Shown here: positions 35,041-44,182 of the stretch, piece by piece
How positions within the stretch are numbered: position 1 is the first letter of the stretch
Layout of the letters: every line of letters begins with the position of its first letter
Source of the DNA: Nocardioides yefusunii
GTDB taxonomy: Bacteria; Actinomycetota; Actinomycetes; Propionibacteriales; Nocardioidaceae
Direction: 5' to 3'
Length of the DNA stretch: 64,000 nucleotides
NCBI RefSeq assembly: GCF_004014875.1
Contig: NZ_CP034929.1
Span: forward strand, 2,480,001-2,544,000
Made by a program: the position numbers and the translations under genes
The notes under the pieces: generated by a model
What the model saw: only the letters and a program-made list of their open reading frames with translations
What the model was told of the DNA's origin: nothing
Databases searched by the model: none

Positions 35041-35091
35041 CCGAGGCCTGCTCCCGAGCAGGTCGCGGGCAGGTCCCGGGCGACGCCTCGG
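35041..35091 (+). terminator. bcp terminator
   Basis: Outer arms CCGAGGC and GCCTCGG enclose an inner CCTGCTCCCGAGCAGG hairpin, starting four bases after the stop. Confidence 0.6.
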
Positions 35092-35104
35092 CAGGCACGC
35101 TGCC

Positions 35105-35110
35105 TAGACT
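35105..35110 (+). promoter_or_regulatory. -10 hexamer TAGACT of tRNA-Leu
   Basis: TAGACT nine bases before the mature 5' end; the -35 is indistinct and would overlap the bcp terminator. Confidence 0.45.
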
Positions 35111-35119
35111 TGTCCGCGA

Positions 35120-35202
35120 GCCGGAGTGGCGGAATTGGCAGACGCGCAGGATTTAGGTTCCTGTGCCCACTGGGCGTAGGGGTTCAAGTCCCCTCTTCGG
35201 CA
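35120..35202 (+). tRNA. tRNA-Leu(TAG)
   Basis: Acceptor GCCGGAG/CTTCGGC, anticodon stem CAGGA/TCCTG around TTTAGGT (anticodon TAG), a long variable arm (GTGCCCACTGGGCGT) as expected for a class II tRNA, and T-arm AGGGG-TTCAAGT-CCCCT. CCA is not encoded. Confidence 0.96.
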
Positions 35203-35207
35203 CCGAC

Positions 35208-35236
35208 GGGCCGGTGTCACCACGTGACACCGGCCC
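35208..35236 (+). terminator. tRNA-Leu terminator
   Basis: Arms GGGCCGGTGTCAC and GTGACACCGGCCC with a 3-nt loop, five bases after the tRNA. Confidence 0.8.
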
Positions 35237-35259
35237 TGCTGCGTCCCCGGTCCGGTCGC

Positions 35260-35337
35260 TGCGCCGGTTCGATGCGCCGGTTCGATGCGCCGGTTCGATG
35301 CGCCTGATCGATGCGCCTGATCGATGTGCCTGATCGA
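35260..35337. repeat. Six tandem 13-bp repeats
   Basis: Three copies of TGCGCCGGTTCGA are followed by two of TGCGCCTGATCGA and one of TGTGCCTGATCGA, 78 bp in all, between tRNA-Leu and the BASS transporter. The sequence drift along the array suggests stepwise duplication. Confidence 0.9.
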
Positions 35338-35387
35338 TGTGCACAGCGCTACCCCATTCACGGGTCGAGAGTGACGTGGCTCACCCC

Positions 35388-35393
35388 TAGGTT
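35388..35393 (+). promoter_or_regulatory. -10 hexamer TAGGTT, leaderless start for the BASS gene
   Basis: TAGGTT, six bases, then ATG 35400. Confidence 0.5.
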
Positions 35394-35399
35394 CGTCGA

Positions 35400-36302
35400 A
35401 TGGACTCCGCACTCACCACCATCGGACTGCCGATCGCGCTCGGGATCATCATGTTCGGCCTCGGGCTCGAACTGACTCCCGCAGACTTCCGCCGGGTGCG
35501 GAAGAACCCGCGCGCAGCCCTCGTCGCGCTGGGCTGCCAACTCCTGCTGCTGCCCGCCCTGTGCTTCGGCCTGGTGCTGCTGCTCGACCTGCCTCCCCTG
35601 CTGGGGATCGGCATGATGCTGCTGGCCGCCTCCCCCGGCGGGACCACCGCAGCCCTGTTCAGCCACCTGTTCCGCGGCGACGTCGCCCTGAACATCTCGC
35701 TCACGGCCGTGAACTCACTCGTCGCGATCGTGACGCTCCCGCTCATCACCGGGTTCGCGATCAGCTGGTACGACCGCACCGACGAGGTCTCCATGCCGCT
35801 GGCCGAGGTGCTCCAAGTCTTCGCCCTGATCCTGGTTCCGGTGGCGTTGGGCATGCTAGTGCGGCACCTGCGTCCGGCGTTCGCGGAGCGCGCCGACCGT
35901 CCCGTCCGGATCGCCTCGGCGGCGATCCTGGTGGTGATGATCATCGGCGTCGTCCTGGCCGAGCGGGAGCGGATCGGTGAGTACCTGGCCGACATCGGCG
36001 TCGCAGCCGCCCTCTTCTGTGCCTGCAGCCTGCTGCTGGGATACGTCGTCCCGAAGGCGTTCGGGGTCCCGGGCCCCCAGGCGATCGCGTCGTCGATGGA
36101 GATAGGGGTCCACAACTCCACGCTCGCGATCTACGTCGCCGTCGAGGTCTTGGACGACGTGGCCATCTCGGTGCCCGCAGCGGTCTACTCGATCATCATG
36201 TTCGTCTTCGCAGCCCTGTGGGGCACCTGGGTGTCGCGGCGCGAGAACCCCGTCCGGACGCAGGAGCGCCGCCCGTCGTCGACGGACGGCGCTCCTGTCT
36301 GA
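35400..36302 (+). CDS. Bile acid:sodium symporter (BASS/SBF) family transporter
   Basis: 300 residues, eight to ten membrane segments. Family motifs: MFGLGLEL in the first helix, LAASPGGTTAALFSHLFRGDVALNIS (core substrate/sodium region), and EIGVHNSTLAIYVAVEVL. Prokaryotic members carry organic anions or pantoate-like compounds with sodium; the substrate here is unknown. The C-terminus is Arg-rich. The hairpin at 36261-36297 overlaps its last codons. Confidence 0.9.
   Translation: MDSALTTIGLPIALGIIMFGLGLELTPADFRRVRKNPRAALVALGCQLLLLPALCFGLVLLLDLPPLLGIGMMLLAASPGGTTAALFSHLFRGDVALNISLTAVNSLVAIVTLPLITGFAISWYDRTDEVSMPLAEVLQVFALILVPVALGMLVRHLRPAFAERADRPVRIASAAILVVMIIGVVLAERERIGEYLADIGVAAALFCACSLLLGYVVPKAFGVPGPQAIASSMEIGVHNSTLAIYVAVEVLDDVAISVPAAVYSIIMFVFAALWGTWVSRRENPVRTQERRPSSTDGAPV
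36261..36297 (+). terminator. Terminator overlapping the end of the BASS gene
   Basis: Arms CAGGAGCGCCG and CGGCGCTCCTG with a 15-nt loop that can pair further (CCGTC/GACGG). It ends five bases before the stop end. Confidence 0.5.
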
Positions 36303-36360
36303 TCGTGCGCTGCGGGCAGCTGCCGGAGTGGCTCAGGCGGAATGTCTCAGGCGGAGTGGC

Positions 36361-36978
36361 TCAGCCGGCGAGGTCGGCCGCGATGAGCGGACCGATCTCG
36401 CGCAGGGCACGACCGCGGTGGGAGATGTGGTCCTTCTCCATCGGGGTCAGCTCAGCCGAGGTGAGTCCGGCACGCGAATGCTCCTCGGGGACGAACAGCA
36501 CGTCGTAGCCGAAGCCGCCGTGGCCACGGGTCTCCCGGATGATCCGACCGTTCATCCGACCCTCGACGACCCGCTCGTGGCCGTTCGGCATCACGAACGC
36601 GATCACGCACGTGAAGTGCGCACCGCGACGGACGTCAGGCACGTCGTGCATCTGCTCGAGCAGGAGTTCGTTGTTGGCAGCGTCGCTCTTGACCCGACCG
36701 GCCCAGCGCGCCGACAGCACGCCAGGCATCCCGTTGAGGGCGTCGACGCAGAGACCGGAGTCGTCTGCGATCGTCGGGAGACCCGTCGCGGCCACACCGG
36801 CACGTGCCTTCAGCAGGGCGTTGCCCTCGAAGGTGGCCTCGTCCTCGATCGGCTCGTCGAACTCGTCGACGTCGGCCAGTCCGAGCACCCGGATGCCGGG
36901 GACGTGCTCAGCCAGGATGCGCTGCATCTCGGCGATCTTCTTCGCGCTGTGGGACGCCAGGAAGACGTCAGTGCTCAT
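36361..36978 (-). CDS. rdgB: RdgB/HAM1 non-canonical purine NTP pyrophosphatase
   Basis: 205 residues from ATG 36978. Motifs: LASHSAKKIAEMQ (usual SxNxxK varied to SHSAKK), FEGNALLKA, ADDSGLCVDAL, SARWAG and GGFGYDVLF. It hydrolyses ITP/XTP and dITP to monophosphates, keeping them out of RNA and DNA. It begins one base after the rph stop codon, with its ribosome site inside rph, so the pair is an operon as in Rv1340-Rv1341. Confidence 0.96.
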   Translation of the reverse strand: MSTDVFLASHSAKKIAEMQRILAEHVPGIRVLGLADVDEFDEPIEDEATFEGNALLKARAGVAATGLPTIADDSGLCVDALNGMPGVLSARWAGRVKSDAANNELLLEQMHDVPDVRRGAHFTCVIAFVMPNGHERVVEGRMNGRIIRETRGHGGFGYDVLFVPEEHSRAGLTSAELTPMEKDHISHRGRALREIGPLIAADLAG

Positions 36979-36979
36979 C

Positions 36980-37726
36980 TCAGGCGTCCAGACCGAGCGC
37001 GGCGCGCTGCAGACGGGTGATGTCGGCGCAGCCCTTCTCGCCCAGGGCGAGGAGAGCGTCCAGCTCGGCACGGTCGAAGGCTGCGCCCTCGGCGGTTCCC
37101 TGGACCTCGACGAACTTGCCGTCACCGGTCATGACGATGTTCATGTCGGTCTCGGCGCGCACGTCCTCGACGTAGGGCAGGTCGAGGCGCGGGACGCCGT
37201 CGATGATGCCCACCGAGACGGCGGCGACCGAACCCTTGAGCGGGTTGCCCTTCACGGCACCCTCCTTGCGGAGGTGCTCGATGGCGTCGTGCAGTGCGAC
37301 GTAGGCGCCGGTGATCGCAGCGGTGCGGGTGCCGCCGTCGGCCTGCAGGACGTCGCAGTCGATCATGATCGTGTTCTCGCCCAGCGCGGCGTCGTCGATG
37401 ACGGCACGCAGGGAACGGCCGATCAGGCGGGAGATCTCGTGGGTGCGGCCACCGACCTTGCCCTTGACCGACTCACGCGAGGAACGCGTGTTGGTCGCGG
37501 AGGGAAGCATCGCGTACTCGGCCGTGACCCAGCCCAGGCCGGAGCCCTTTCGCCAGCGCGGGACACCGATCTCGACCGACGCGGCGCACAGCACCTTGGT
37601 GCGGCCGAACTCGACCAGCACGGAGCCGGCCGGGTGGTCCTGCCAACCGCGGGTGAAAGTGATCTTGCGGAGCTCGTCGTCGGCGCGGCCGTCCTCACGA
37701 GGAGCAGCGGAAAGGTTCTGCGTCAT
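36980..37726 (-). CDS. rph: Ribonuclease PH
   Basis: 248 residues. N-terminal [25 protein letters not shown], the [14 protein letters not shown] core, [26 protein letters not shown] and [19 protein letters not shown] are the RNase PH signatures (phosphate-binding Arg and catalytic Asp region). It trims tRNA 3' ends phosphorolytically. TAGGCT six bases before the ATG indicates a leaderless rph-rdgB transcript. Confidence 0.97.
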   Translation of the reverse strand: MTQNLSAAPREDGRADDELRKITFTRGWQDHPAGSVLVEFGRTKVLCAASVEIGVPRWRKGSGLGWVTAEYAMLPSATNTRSSRESVKGKVGGRTHEISRLIGRSLRAVIDDAALGENTIMIDCDVLQADGGTRTAAITGAYVALHDAIEHLRKEGAVKGNPLKGSVAAVSVGIIDGVPRLDLPYVEDVRAETDMNIVMTGDGKFVEVQGTAEGAAFDRAELDALLALGEKGCADITRLQRAALGLDA

Positions 37727-37732
37727 GGGTCG

Positions 37733-37738
37733 AGCCTA
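37733..37738 (-). promoter_or_regulatory. -10 hexamer TAGGCT, leaderless start for rph
   Basis: On the minus strand TAGGCT, six bases, then ATG 37726. Confidence 0.5.
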
Positions 37739-37789
37739 GGCCTCACACACCTCATCGCCAGCACTCCGGTGAAGGATCGGGAACGACGG

Positions 37790-37824
37790 ACCCCCGCCCC
37801 TCCGGTGGGTGGAGGGACGGGGGC
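37790..37824 (-). terminator. Terminator of the ABC exporter operon
   Basis: Stem of 12 bp with one mismatch (CCCCGCCCCTCC / GGAGGGACGGGG), 48 bp after the permease stop. Confidence 0.6.
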
Positions 37825-37871
37825 CGAGGAGCACGCTCGCGACGAGGGCGCTCAGTGGAGTGTTCGAGGGC

Positions 37872-38666
37872 TCACTTGAGTTCCATCCGGGCGATGCGCA
37901 CCAGACCGACGACCAACGGAAGCACGATCCAGATCAGGCTCGTGGTTCCCAGCTGGGCCCACTCCGTGGCCGAGGGCAGAGCGTCGTTCATCAGGGATGC
38001 CTGGGCCGCCTGGGTGTCGAACCACGCGACGTGCTCGGAGAGCCCGGAGAAGAACGACAACACGATCGAGAAGATCACCGGCACGAGGAAGAACGCCACG
38101 ATCGCGCCGGCCGAGGACAGGATCAGCGTGCCGAAGGCGACACCCTGCAGCATCAGGATCGTCAGGAGCACCGCGACGTTGAGCAGCAGCGGCCAGTTCG
38201 CGGACTCGAAGGCCTGATCAGCACCGAAGGCGAGGGCGAAGAGCGCTGCCGCGCCGGCCGCAAGCGCCAGTCCGAGCACCGCGTACAGCAGGGCGGTGAC
38301 GATCTTGGCGGTCATGACGCGCATGCGCGACGACTCCAGGGTGAAGGTGCTCAGCGTGGTGCGCTGGGTCCATTCACCGGTGATCAGCAGAATGCCCAGG
38401 ACCGGCAGCAGGATGCTGAGAGGCACCGTCGTGGAGAGGACGTACCCGAAGAACGGAGCGCCGTCGGGTCGGCTGGTCACCGCGACCGCGACCACGGCCA
38501 CTGCCACGACCGCCACCAGGATCGCCAGGAGCCAGATGCCGGCACGGGTGTCGGTCATCTTGCGCATCTCGACGGAGACCAGACGCAAGAACGGGACCTT
38601 GCTGGTCGCGGCGACGTCGATCACGCCACGACGCGGAGCGTTGGCGTCGCTGGAGAGGGTGCTCAT
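37872..38666 (-). CDS. ABC transporter permease (ABC-2 type)
   Basis: 264 residues with six membrane segments. A 28-residue soluble N-terminus leads into VSVEMRKMTDTRAGIWLL, the usual start of ABC-2 permeases of the NatB/YhaP kind, and ITGEWTQRTTLSTFTLESSR is the conserved coupling-helix region. It overlaps the ATPase gene by ATGA. It probably exports a drug, lipid or peptide; the substrate is unknown. Confidence 0.9.
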   Translation of the reverse strand: MSTLSSDANAPRRGVIDVAATSKVPFLRLVSVEMRKMTDTRAGIWLLAILVAVVAVAVVAVAVTSRPDGAPFFGYVLSTTVPLSILLPVLGILLITGEWTQRTTLSTFTLESSRMRVMTAKIVTALLYAVLGLALAAGAAALFALAFGADQAFESANWPLLLNVAVLLTILMLQGVAFGTLILSSAGAIVAFFLVPVIFSIVLSFFSGLSEHVAWFDTQAAQASLMNDALPSATEWAQLGTTSLIWIVLPLVVGLVRIARMELK

Positions 38667-39628
38667 GCTTCTGCTCCCTGGGTCGGGGCGGACGGGCTCG
38701 TCGAGACGCCCGCGGGGGCGTCACGCTGGGTGTCGGCGGTGAGGGTGAGGAAGAGCTGCTCGAGCCCACCCTCGGCCGGACGCAGGTCGGCGAGGACCAG
38801 GTTGGCCTGCTGGGCCACGCGGCCCACCTCGATCGGCTGGGCCTGCACCCGGAAGCCGGAACCGGCCGGAGCGAACGCGAGACCGGCACGGGTGAGGGCA
38901 TCACCCAGGGCGCCGGGCTGCTCCCCCGCCACCAGCGTGGCCGGACCACCACCGGCGGAGTTCGCCAGGGACTGCTTGTCGCCCTGGGCGACGATCTTGC
39001 CGCGACCGATGAGGATCATCTCGTCGGCGATCAGCTCGACCTCGTTGAGCAGGTGCGAGGAGAGCAGGACGGCGCCGCCCTCGGCCGCGAACCCGGTCAG
39101 GAGGCCTCGCATCCAGTGGATGCCGGCCGGATCGAGACCGTTGGCCGGTTCGTCGAGGATCAGCACCGACGGGTCGCCGAGCAACGCGTTCGCGATGCCG
39201 AGACGCTGTCGCATGCCCAGGGAGTAGTTCTTGACCCGACGCTTCGACTCCGAGCCCGAGAGCCCGACCAGTTCGAGCATCTCGTCGACCCGACTGGCAG
39301 GGAGACCCATCGTGCGGGCCGAGAGGGTCAGGACCTCACGACCGGTACGGCCGCCGTGCTGCGCCGAGGCGTCCAGCAGCAGACCCACGTGACGTCCGGG
39401 GTTGGGGATGTCGGCGTAGCGGTGCCCGCCGATCGTGGCGGTGCCGGACGTGGGGACGGTGAGTCCCACCATCATCCGCATCACCGTGGACTTGCCCGCG
39501 CCGTTCGGACCGAGGAAACCGGTGACGCGCCCCGCCTGGGCGGTGAACGTCACGTCGTCGACGGCCTGGAACTGCCCGTAGCTCTTGGAGAGGCCTTGGA
39601 CCTTGATCATGTCCCCAGACTGCCTCAT
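38663..39628 (-). CDS. ABC transporter ATP-binding protein
   Basis: 321 residues from ATG 39628, or 315 from ATG 39610 (MIKVQGLSKSYG), the usual N-terminus for the family; neither has an ideal ribosome site. Walker A GPNGAGKST, signature YSLGMRQRL, Walker B VLILDEPANGLDP and switch His (LLSSHLL) are intact. About 100 residues after the ATPase core form the C-terminal domain often seen in drug-type exporters. Partner permease overlaps at 38663-38666. Confidence 0.93.
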   Translation of the reverse strand: MRQSGDMIKVQGLSKSYGQFQAVDDVTFTAQAGRVTGFLGPNGAGKSTVMRMMVGLTVPTSGTATIGGHRYADIPNPGRHVGLLLDASAQHGGRTGREVLTLSARTMGLPASRVDEMLELVGLSGSESKRRVKNYSLGMRQRLGIANALLGDPSVLILDEPANGLDPAGIHWMRGLLTGFAAEGGAVLLSSHLLNEVELIADEMILIGRGKIVAQGDKQSLANSAGGGPATLVAGEQPGALGDALTRAGLAFAPAGSGFRVQAQPIEVGRVAQQANLVLADLRPAEGGLEQLFLTLTADTQRDAPAGVSTSPSAPTQGAEA

Positions 39629-39681
39629 GCAGCGTTCCGAGGCGACTTCGCCACCCCGGAACGGGGGTACGCGCAGGGGCC

Positions 39682-39701
39682 GCTCAGGGACATCCCTGAG
39701 C
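39682..39701 (-). terminator. Short hairpin after the MBL hydrolase gene
   Basis: GCTCAGGGA and TCCCTGAGC form a 9-bp stem with a 2-nt centre, 12 bp beyond the stop at 39714. Confidence 0.55.
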
Positions 39702-39713
39702 GTCGGGGCTTCT

Positions 39714-40472
39714 TCAGACCTCGTAGACCGCGCCGGCCTTCGCCAGCGAGAGCGGTCCGTTCCAGAGAGCAGCCGCTTCGGCGTGCACGACAGCCGGGTC
39801 GTGCCACGGCGGAATGTGGGTCAGCACCAACTGACCGGCCTCGGCCTCGATCGCCAGCTCGGCGCACTCCTTGCCGGTGAGGTGGAGGTCTGCCGGGTTG
39901 TCGGCGCCCTCCTCGAAGGAGGCCTCGGCCAGCAGCAGGTCGACGCCCGCCACCGCGGTGCTCAGACCGTCACAGGGAGCACAGTCACCGCTGTAGCCGA
40001 GGGTCCGTCCGTCCGCCTCCACCCGCAGCGAGTACGCCGGGACGGGGTGCACCACCGGAACGGCGGTGATGGTGAAGGGACCGATGACGACCGGCTCGGT
40101 GGGCCAGACCCGGAAGTCGAACTCCTCCTTCATGCCGGGCTCGAGCGGGAGGTCATAGGCGTGGGCCATCCGGTCCGCGGTGCCTTCGGGTCCGTAGACC
40201 GGAAGGATCGGCGCAGGTCCGGTCGGGTGGTAACGACGCAACACGTGGTAGCCGCACAGGTCGAGACAGTGGTCGGCGTGCAGGTGCGAGAGCACCACGG
40301 CGTCGATCTGGAGCGGGTCCGCGTACCGGTGCAGGGCACCCAACGCGCCCGAGCCCAGGTCCATGACGACACGCCACGTGCGGCCTTCGTGCTCGGCCTC
40401 CAACAGGTAGCAGCTCGCCGGGGAGTCCGGTCCCGGGTACGAACCCGAGCATCCGACGACGGTGAGCCTCAT
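39714..40472 (-). CDS. MBL-fold hydrolase, homologue of Rv1339 (atypical cAMP phosphodiesterase)
   Basis: 252 residues. The metallo-beta-lactamase motif HLHADHCLD is complete, with further metal ligands at VHPVPAY, YSGDCAPCD and LTHIPPWHD. Overall form (GCSGSYPGPDSPASCYLLE) is that of Rv1339, which I recall being shown to hydrolyse cAMP; the position between cysM and rph agrees with that locus. RNase Z-like nuclease activity is the alternative. The gene stands alone between the ABC exporter and cysM, with about 200 featureless bases upstream. Confidence 0.88.
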   Translation of the reverse strand: MRLTVVGCSGSYPGPDSPASCYLLEAEHEGRTWRVVMDLGSGALGALHRYADPLQIDAVVLSHLHADHCLDLCGYHVLRRYHPTGPAPILPVYGPEGTADRMAHAYDLPLEPGMKEEFDFRVWPTEPVVIGPFTITAVPVVHPVPAYSLRVEADGRTLGYSGDCAPCDGLSTAVAGVDLLLAEASFEEGADNPADLHLTGKECAELAIEAEAGQLVLTHIPPWHDPAVVHAEAAALWNGPLSLAKAGAVYEV

Positions 40473-40670
40473 CTGTCTCCTCCAACCTGCGCGCGCACCG
40501 GTTCGCCCGACGCGTTGGCCGCCACGGGGTGTGGGCAGCCTGTCCAGAGTAAGTCCAGCCCGACGGCTCGCGCCGGGGCAATGGTCACACCGGGCGAGTG
40601 GCGCTCACCACGTCCCACGCACACGTGGATGTCATGACGAGCGCCCACCACCACGGCAGACCGGTGGGCC

Positions 40671-41747
<1,077 letters not shown>

Positions 41748-42305
41748 TCAGCGCAGGAAGACCTCGGGGTCGAACTGGGTGAGCGGGATGATCTTGACGC
41801 GCGGGAGCGGAGCGTTGAACGCGCGGACGTCCTCCTCCAGGTCGAACACCTTCACGCCGAGGGCGTTCAGCTGCTGCGACATGAACTCCTTGAAACCGAT
41901 CAGGGCCACCTCGCGGCGACCGTCGATCAGGTTGCGCATCTGGTCGACGAAGTCGGCGTCGTGGCTGACCAGCACCACGTCCGCGTCGTCGTGGTCGACC
42001 AGGGCGTCCAGCGTGCGCTGGATACCGATGTCGACGACCTTCTCGTCAGCCCGACCCGAGAGCGGGACCGGGCGGTAGTTCATCGCCAGCAGCGCCTGGA
42101 TGAACGGCGTGGGCAGGTGCCCGTTGCTGGCGTTGAGGAAGAAGAGGCCGTTGACGGGCTGTCCCCAGCCCTCCTCGATGAACTGGGTCACCCGCTCCCA
42201 GCGCGGACGCTCCTCAGGCGCCGGGCGGCGCCCCAGGAGTGAGTTGCCCAAGGTGGCGTCGATGTTCTCGCCGTCGACGAGGACGAAGGTGCGACGCTGG
42301 GTCAT
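41748..42305 (-). CDS. NYN-domain (PIN-like) putative ribonuclease
   Basis: 185 residues from ATG 42305. The NYN fold (LabA/TIGR00288 type) shows its acidic positions in FVLVDGENIDATLG, VDIGIQRTLDALVDHDDADVVLVSHDADFVDQM. These Asp residues would bind Mg2+ in a PIN-type nuclease. It lies between cysO (55 bp upstream) and cysM (129 bp downstream), where it has no counterpart in the M. tuberculosis cluster I recall. The link to cysteine synthesis is unclear. Confidence 0.9.
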   Translation of the reverse strand: MTQRRTFVLVDGENIDATLGNSLLGRRPAPEERPRWERVTQFIEEGWGQPVNGLFFLNASNGHLPTPFIQALLAMNYRPVPLSGRADEKVVDIGIQRTLDALVDHDDADVVLVSHDADFVDQMRNLIDGRREVALIGFKEFMSQQLNALGVKVFDLEEDVRAFNAPLPRVKIIPLTQFDPEVFLR

Positions 42306-42360
42306 GGGCTCTCCCGAGATGTGTGTGCTGGGTGCGGGTGGATGGCGTGCGTGGAGTGGG

Positions 42361-42636
42361 TCAGCAGCCGCCGGCGACGGCCGGGAGGACGACGATCTCG
42401 TCGCCGTCGGACAGCGGGGCCTCGAGGCCACCGAGGAAGCGGACGTCCTCGTCGTTGACGTAGACGTTGACGAAGCGACGCAGGGCGCCGTTCTCCAGGA
42501 GGCGGTCGCCGAGACCGGGGTGCTTGGCGTCCAGGTCGGCGATGAGCGCGGACAGGTTCGCGCCCTCACCGGTGACCGACTTCGCGCCGTCGGTGAAGGT
42601 GCGCATGATCGTGGGGATCTTGACCTCGATGGCCAT
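42361..42636 (-). CDS. cysO: CysO, ubiquitin-like sulfur carrier, ending Gly-Gly-Cys
   Basis: 91 residues. MoaD/ThiS-like beta-grasp protein very similar to mycobacterial CysO: IPTIMRTFTDG, LHRFVNVY-type RFVNVYVNDEDVRFLGG, and SDGDEIVVLPAVAGG. The carrier normally ends in GG, which is activated to a thiocarboxylate. Here one encoded Cys follows the GG before the TGA at 42361, so the primary product equals the CysO-Cys adduct. Mec, encoded just upstream, is the protease that removes Cys from that adduct, so processing by Mec before first use is expected. Confidence 0.95.
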   Translation of the reverse strand: MAIEVKIPTIMRTFTDGAKSVTGEGANLSALIADLDAKHPGLGDRLLENGALRRFVNVYVNDEDVRFLGGLEAPLSDGDEIVVLPAVAGGC

Positions 42637-42747
42637 GTGACTGCTCCTGCTGTCGGGGGCTGGTGGGTGCGTACGGGTGCTGCGGGTGGTGCTGAGTGGT
42701 GCTGGGTGAAGTCAGGGGTGCTGCCGAGGACCGCTGCGGTGGGTGCG

Positions 42748-43188
42748 TCAGTCGAGGGACTCGACGACGACGACCTCTTCCTCGGTCACGACGCCGTCGA
42801 CGATCCGGAACGAACGGAACTCGACGTCATCGTCCACCAGGCCGGTCTCCGGGCCGTGGTGGCGAGTGCTGACGAGCACGTAGTGGGCGTTCGGCTCGCT
42901 GGCCAGCCCGATGTCGCTGCGGCTCGGGTGCGCCTCGGTGGCGGTGTGGGAGTGGTAGATGACCACCGGTTCCTCGTCGTTGCGCCACATCTCCTTGTAG
43001 AGCTCGAGCATCTCGGTGGAGTCGAACTCGTAGAAGGTCGGGCTGCCCGCGGCGTTGACCATCTCGACGACGCGCTCGGGTCGGTCGCTGCCTTCAGGGC
43101 CGGCGACGACGCCGCACGCCTCGTCGGGGTGGTCCCGCCTGGCATGGTCGACGATGGCGTCCCGGACTGCGATGGAGATGGTGAGCAC
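42748..43188 (-). CDS. mec: Mec, JAMM metalloprotease for CysO-cysteine
   Basis: 146 residues, GTG at 43188. The JAMM/MPN+ signature is complete: Glu in HPDEACGVV, then YHSHTATEAHPSRSDI (HxH...SxxD zinc site). It matches mycobacterial Mec (Rv1334), which releases cysteine from CysO-Cys and regenerates the GG end. The C-terminus is a run of acidic/Val residues. TAGGAT six bases before the GTG suggests leaderless mec; cysO follows after 111 bp. Confidence 0.95.
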   Translation of the reverse strand: MLTISIAVRDAIVDHARRDHPDEACGVVAGPEGSDRPERVVEMVNAAGSPTFYEFDSTEMLELYKEMWRNDEEPVVIYHSHTATEAHPSRSDIGLASEPNAHYVLVSTRHHGPETGLVDDDVEFRSFRIVDGVVTEEEVVVVESLD

Positions 43189-43194
43189 GGACCA

Positions 43195-43200
43195 ATCCTA
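43195..43200 (-). promoter_or_regulatory. -10 hexamer TAGGAT, leaderless start for mec
   Basis: On the minus strand TAGGAT, six bases, then GTG 43188. Confidence 0.5.
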
Positions 43201-43277
43201 GGACGACGACGCACGTGGGGACCGCCTCGGCGTGCCCGTGGAGCGTCCCGGTGTCATCTTCAGCACCAGCCGTGCCC

Positions 43278-43283
43278 TAGTCT
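43278..43283 (+). promoter_or_regulatory. -10 hexamer TAGTCT, leaderless start for the GT92 gene
   Basis: TAGTCT, six bases, then GTG 43290; divergent to the mec promoter 78 bp away. Confidence 0.5.
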
Positions 43284-43289
43284 CACCCC

Positions 43290-44162
43290 GTGGTATTCGC
43301 GGTCGTCACTCAGTCGCGCGGCGACGCGCGCCGTCTCGCGGAGTGGGTCACTTACCACTCCCGGATCGGCTTCGAGGAGTTCCACATCGTCCTCGACGGC
43401 CTCGTCGACGACAGTGACAAGGTGCTGGCCGACCTCGACGTCGACGCCCGGATCCACGTCCACCACCGTGCTGAGTCCGGTGAGTACCAGGCCGGCATGG
43501 ACCAGGCCGAACGCTGGCGTGCGAACCGTCAGTGGCGCGAGGACAACGCCGAACTCCTCGCCTCGCTGCCGTTCCGCTGCCAGGACCCGCTCTCGCTGCG
43601 TCAGGGCCTCAACATCTCTCCGTTGATGGAGGAGATCACCGCGGACCGACGCGGCTGGATCGCGCTCATCGACGTCGACGAGTTCATCGCCCTCCCCCGC
43701 GACGGCTCGATCCGTGCACTGGTGCGCCGGATCAACGCCGAGAAGCGGACCTCGCGGATCTCGTTCCTCAACTTCAACGTCGACACCGAGGGCTACGACC
43801 CGTCGCGTCCGATCCTGGAGCAGCACTCGATGCGCTGGTCGCGTGAGGACGTCCTGGCCCACCCCGACCCCGCCTGGGGTCGCCGTTACAAGACGATGGC
43901 CCGGTTCAAGGTGGCCACGCCCTACCGCTCGGTGCACAAGATCAACCGCGGCCCGCGCGTCGTCGTGGACCCCGAGGACGCACGGCTCCTGCACTACCGG
44001 ACTCCGGCGCAGCGGATGGTTCCGCACGTTCCGTACACCGTCGAGGACCCGCTGAGCATGCCACCGGCCCCGGTACCCGCACCGCCGAGGTCGCGACGCA
44101 CGCTGCGCAGCGCCCTGAGCGGGCTCCGTCGCCGGGTCCGCCGCACCTTCTCGCGCGGTTGA
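43290..44162 (+). CDS. Glycosyltransferase family 92 (DUF23-like) protein
   Basis: 290 residues. N-terminal VVTQSRGDARRLAEWVTYHSRIGFEEFHIVLDGLVDDS is the GT92/GT2-like start, and IALIDVDEFIALP carries the DxD metal/nucleotide-sugar motif of a GT-A fold; RRYKTMARFKV and VHKINRG agree with the family. The last 45 residues are Pro- then Arg-rich and basic. No membrane segment is seen. Donor and acceptor sugars are unknown. It splits the otherwise continuous clpS/DUF2017 to mec block. Confidence 0.85.
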   Translation: MVFAVVTQSRGDARRLAEWVTYHSRIGFEEFHIVLDGLVDDSDKVLADLDVDARIHVHHRAESGEYQAGMDQAERWRANRQWREDNAELLASLPFRCQDPLSLRQGLNISPLMEEITADRRGWIALIDVDEFIALPRDGSIRALVRRINAEKRTSRISFLNFNVDTEGYDPSRPILEQHSMRWSREDVLAHPDPAWGRRYKTMARFKVATPYRSVHKINRGPRVVVDPEDARLLHYRTPAQRMVPHVPYTVEDPLSMPPAPVPAPPRSRRTLRSALSGLRRRVRRTFSRG

Positions 44163-44182
44163 CCCGCACGTCTGACTGAGGC

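Noticed and set aside
36320..36360. Segment GCCGGAGTGGCTCAGGCGG looks like the 5' part of a tRNA-Leu or an attachment-site remnant.
   Set aside because: No anticodon or T-arm follows and there is no integrase nearby. It is a short duplication of GGAGTGGCTCAGGCGG-like sequence after the BASS gene.
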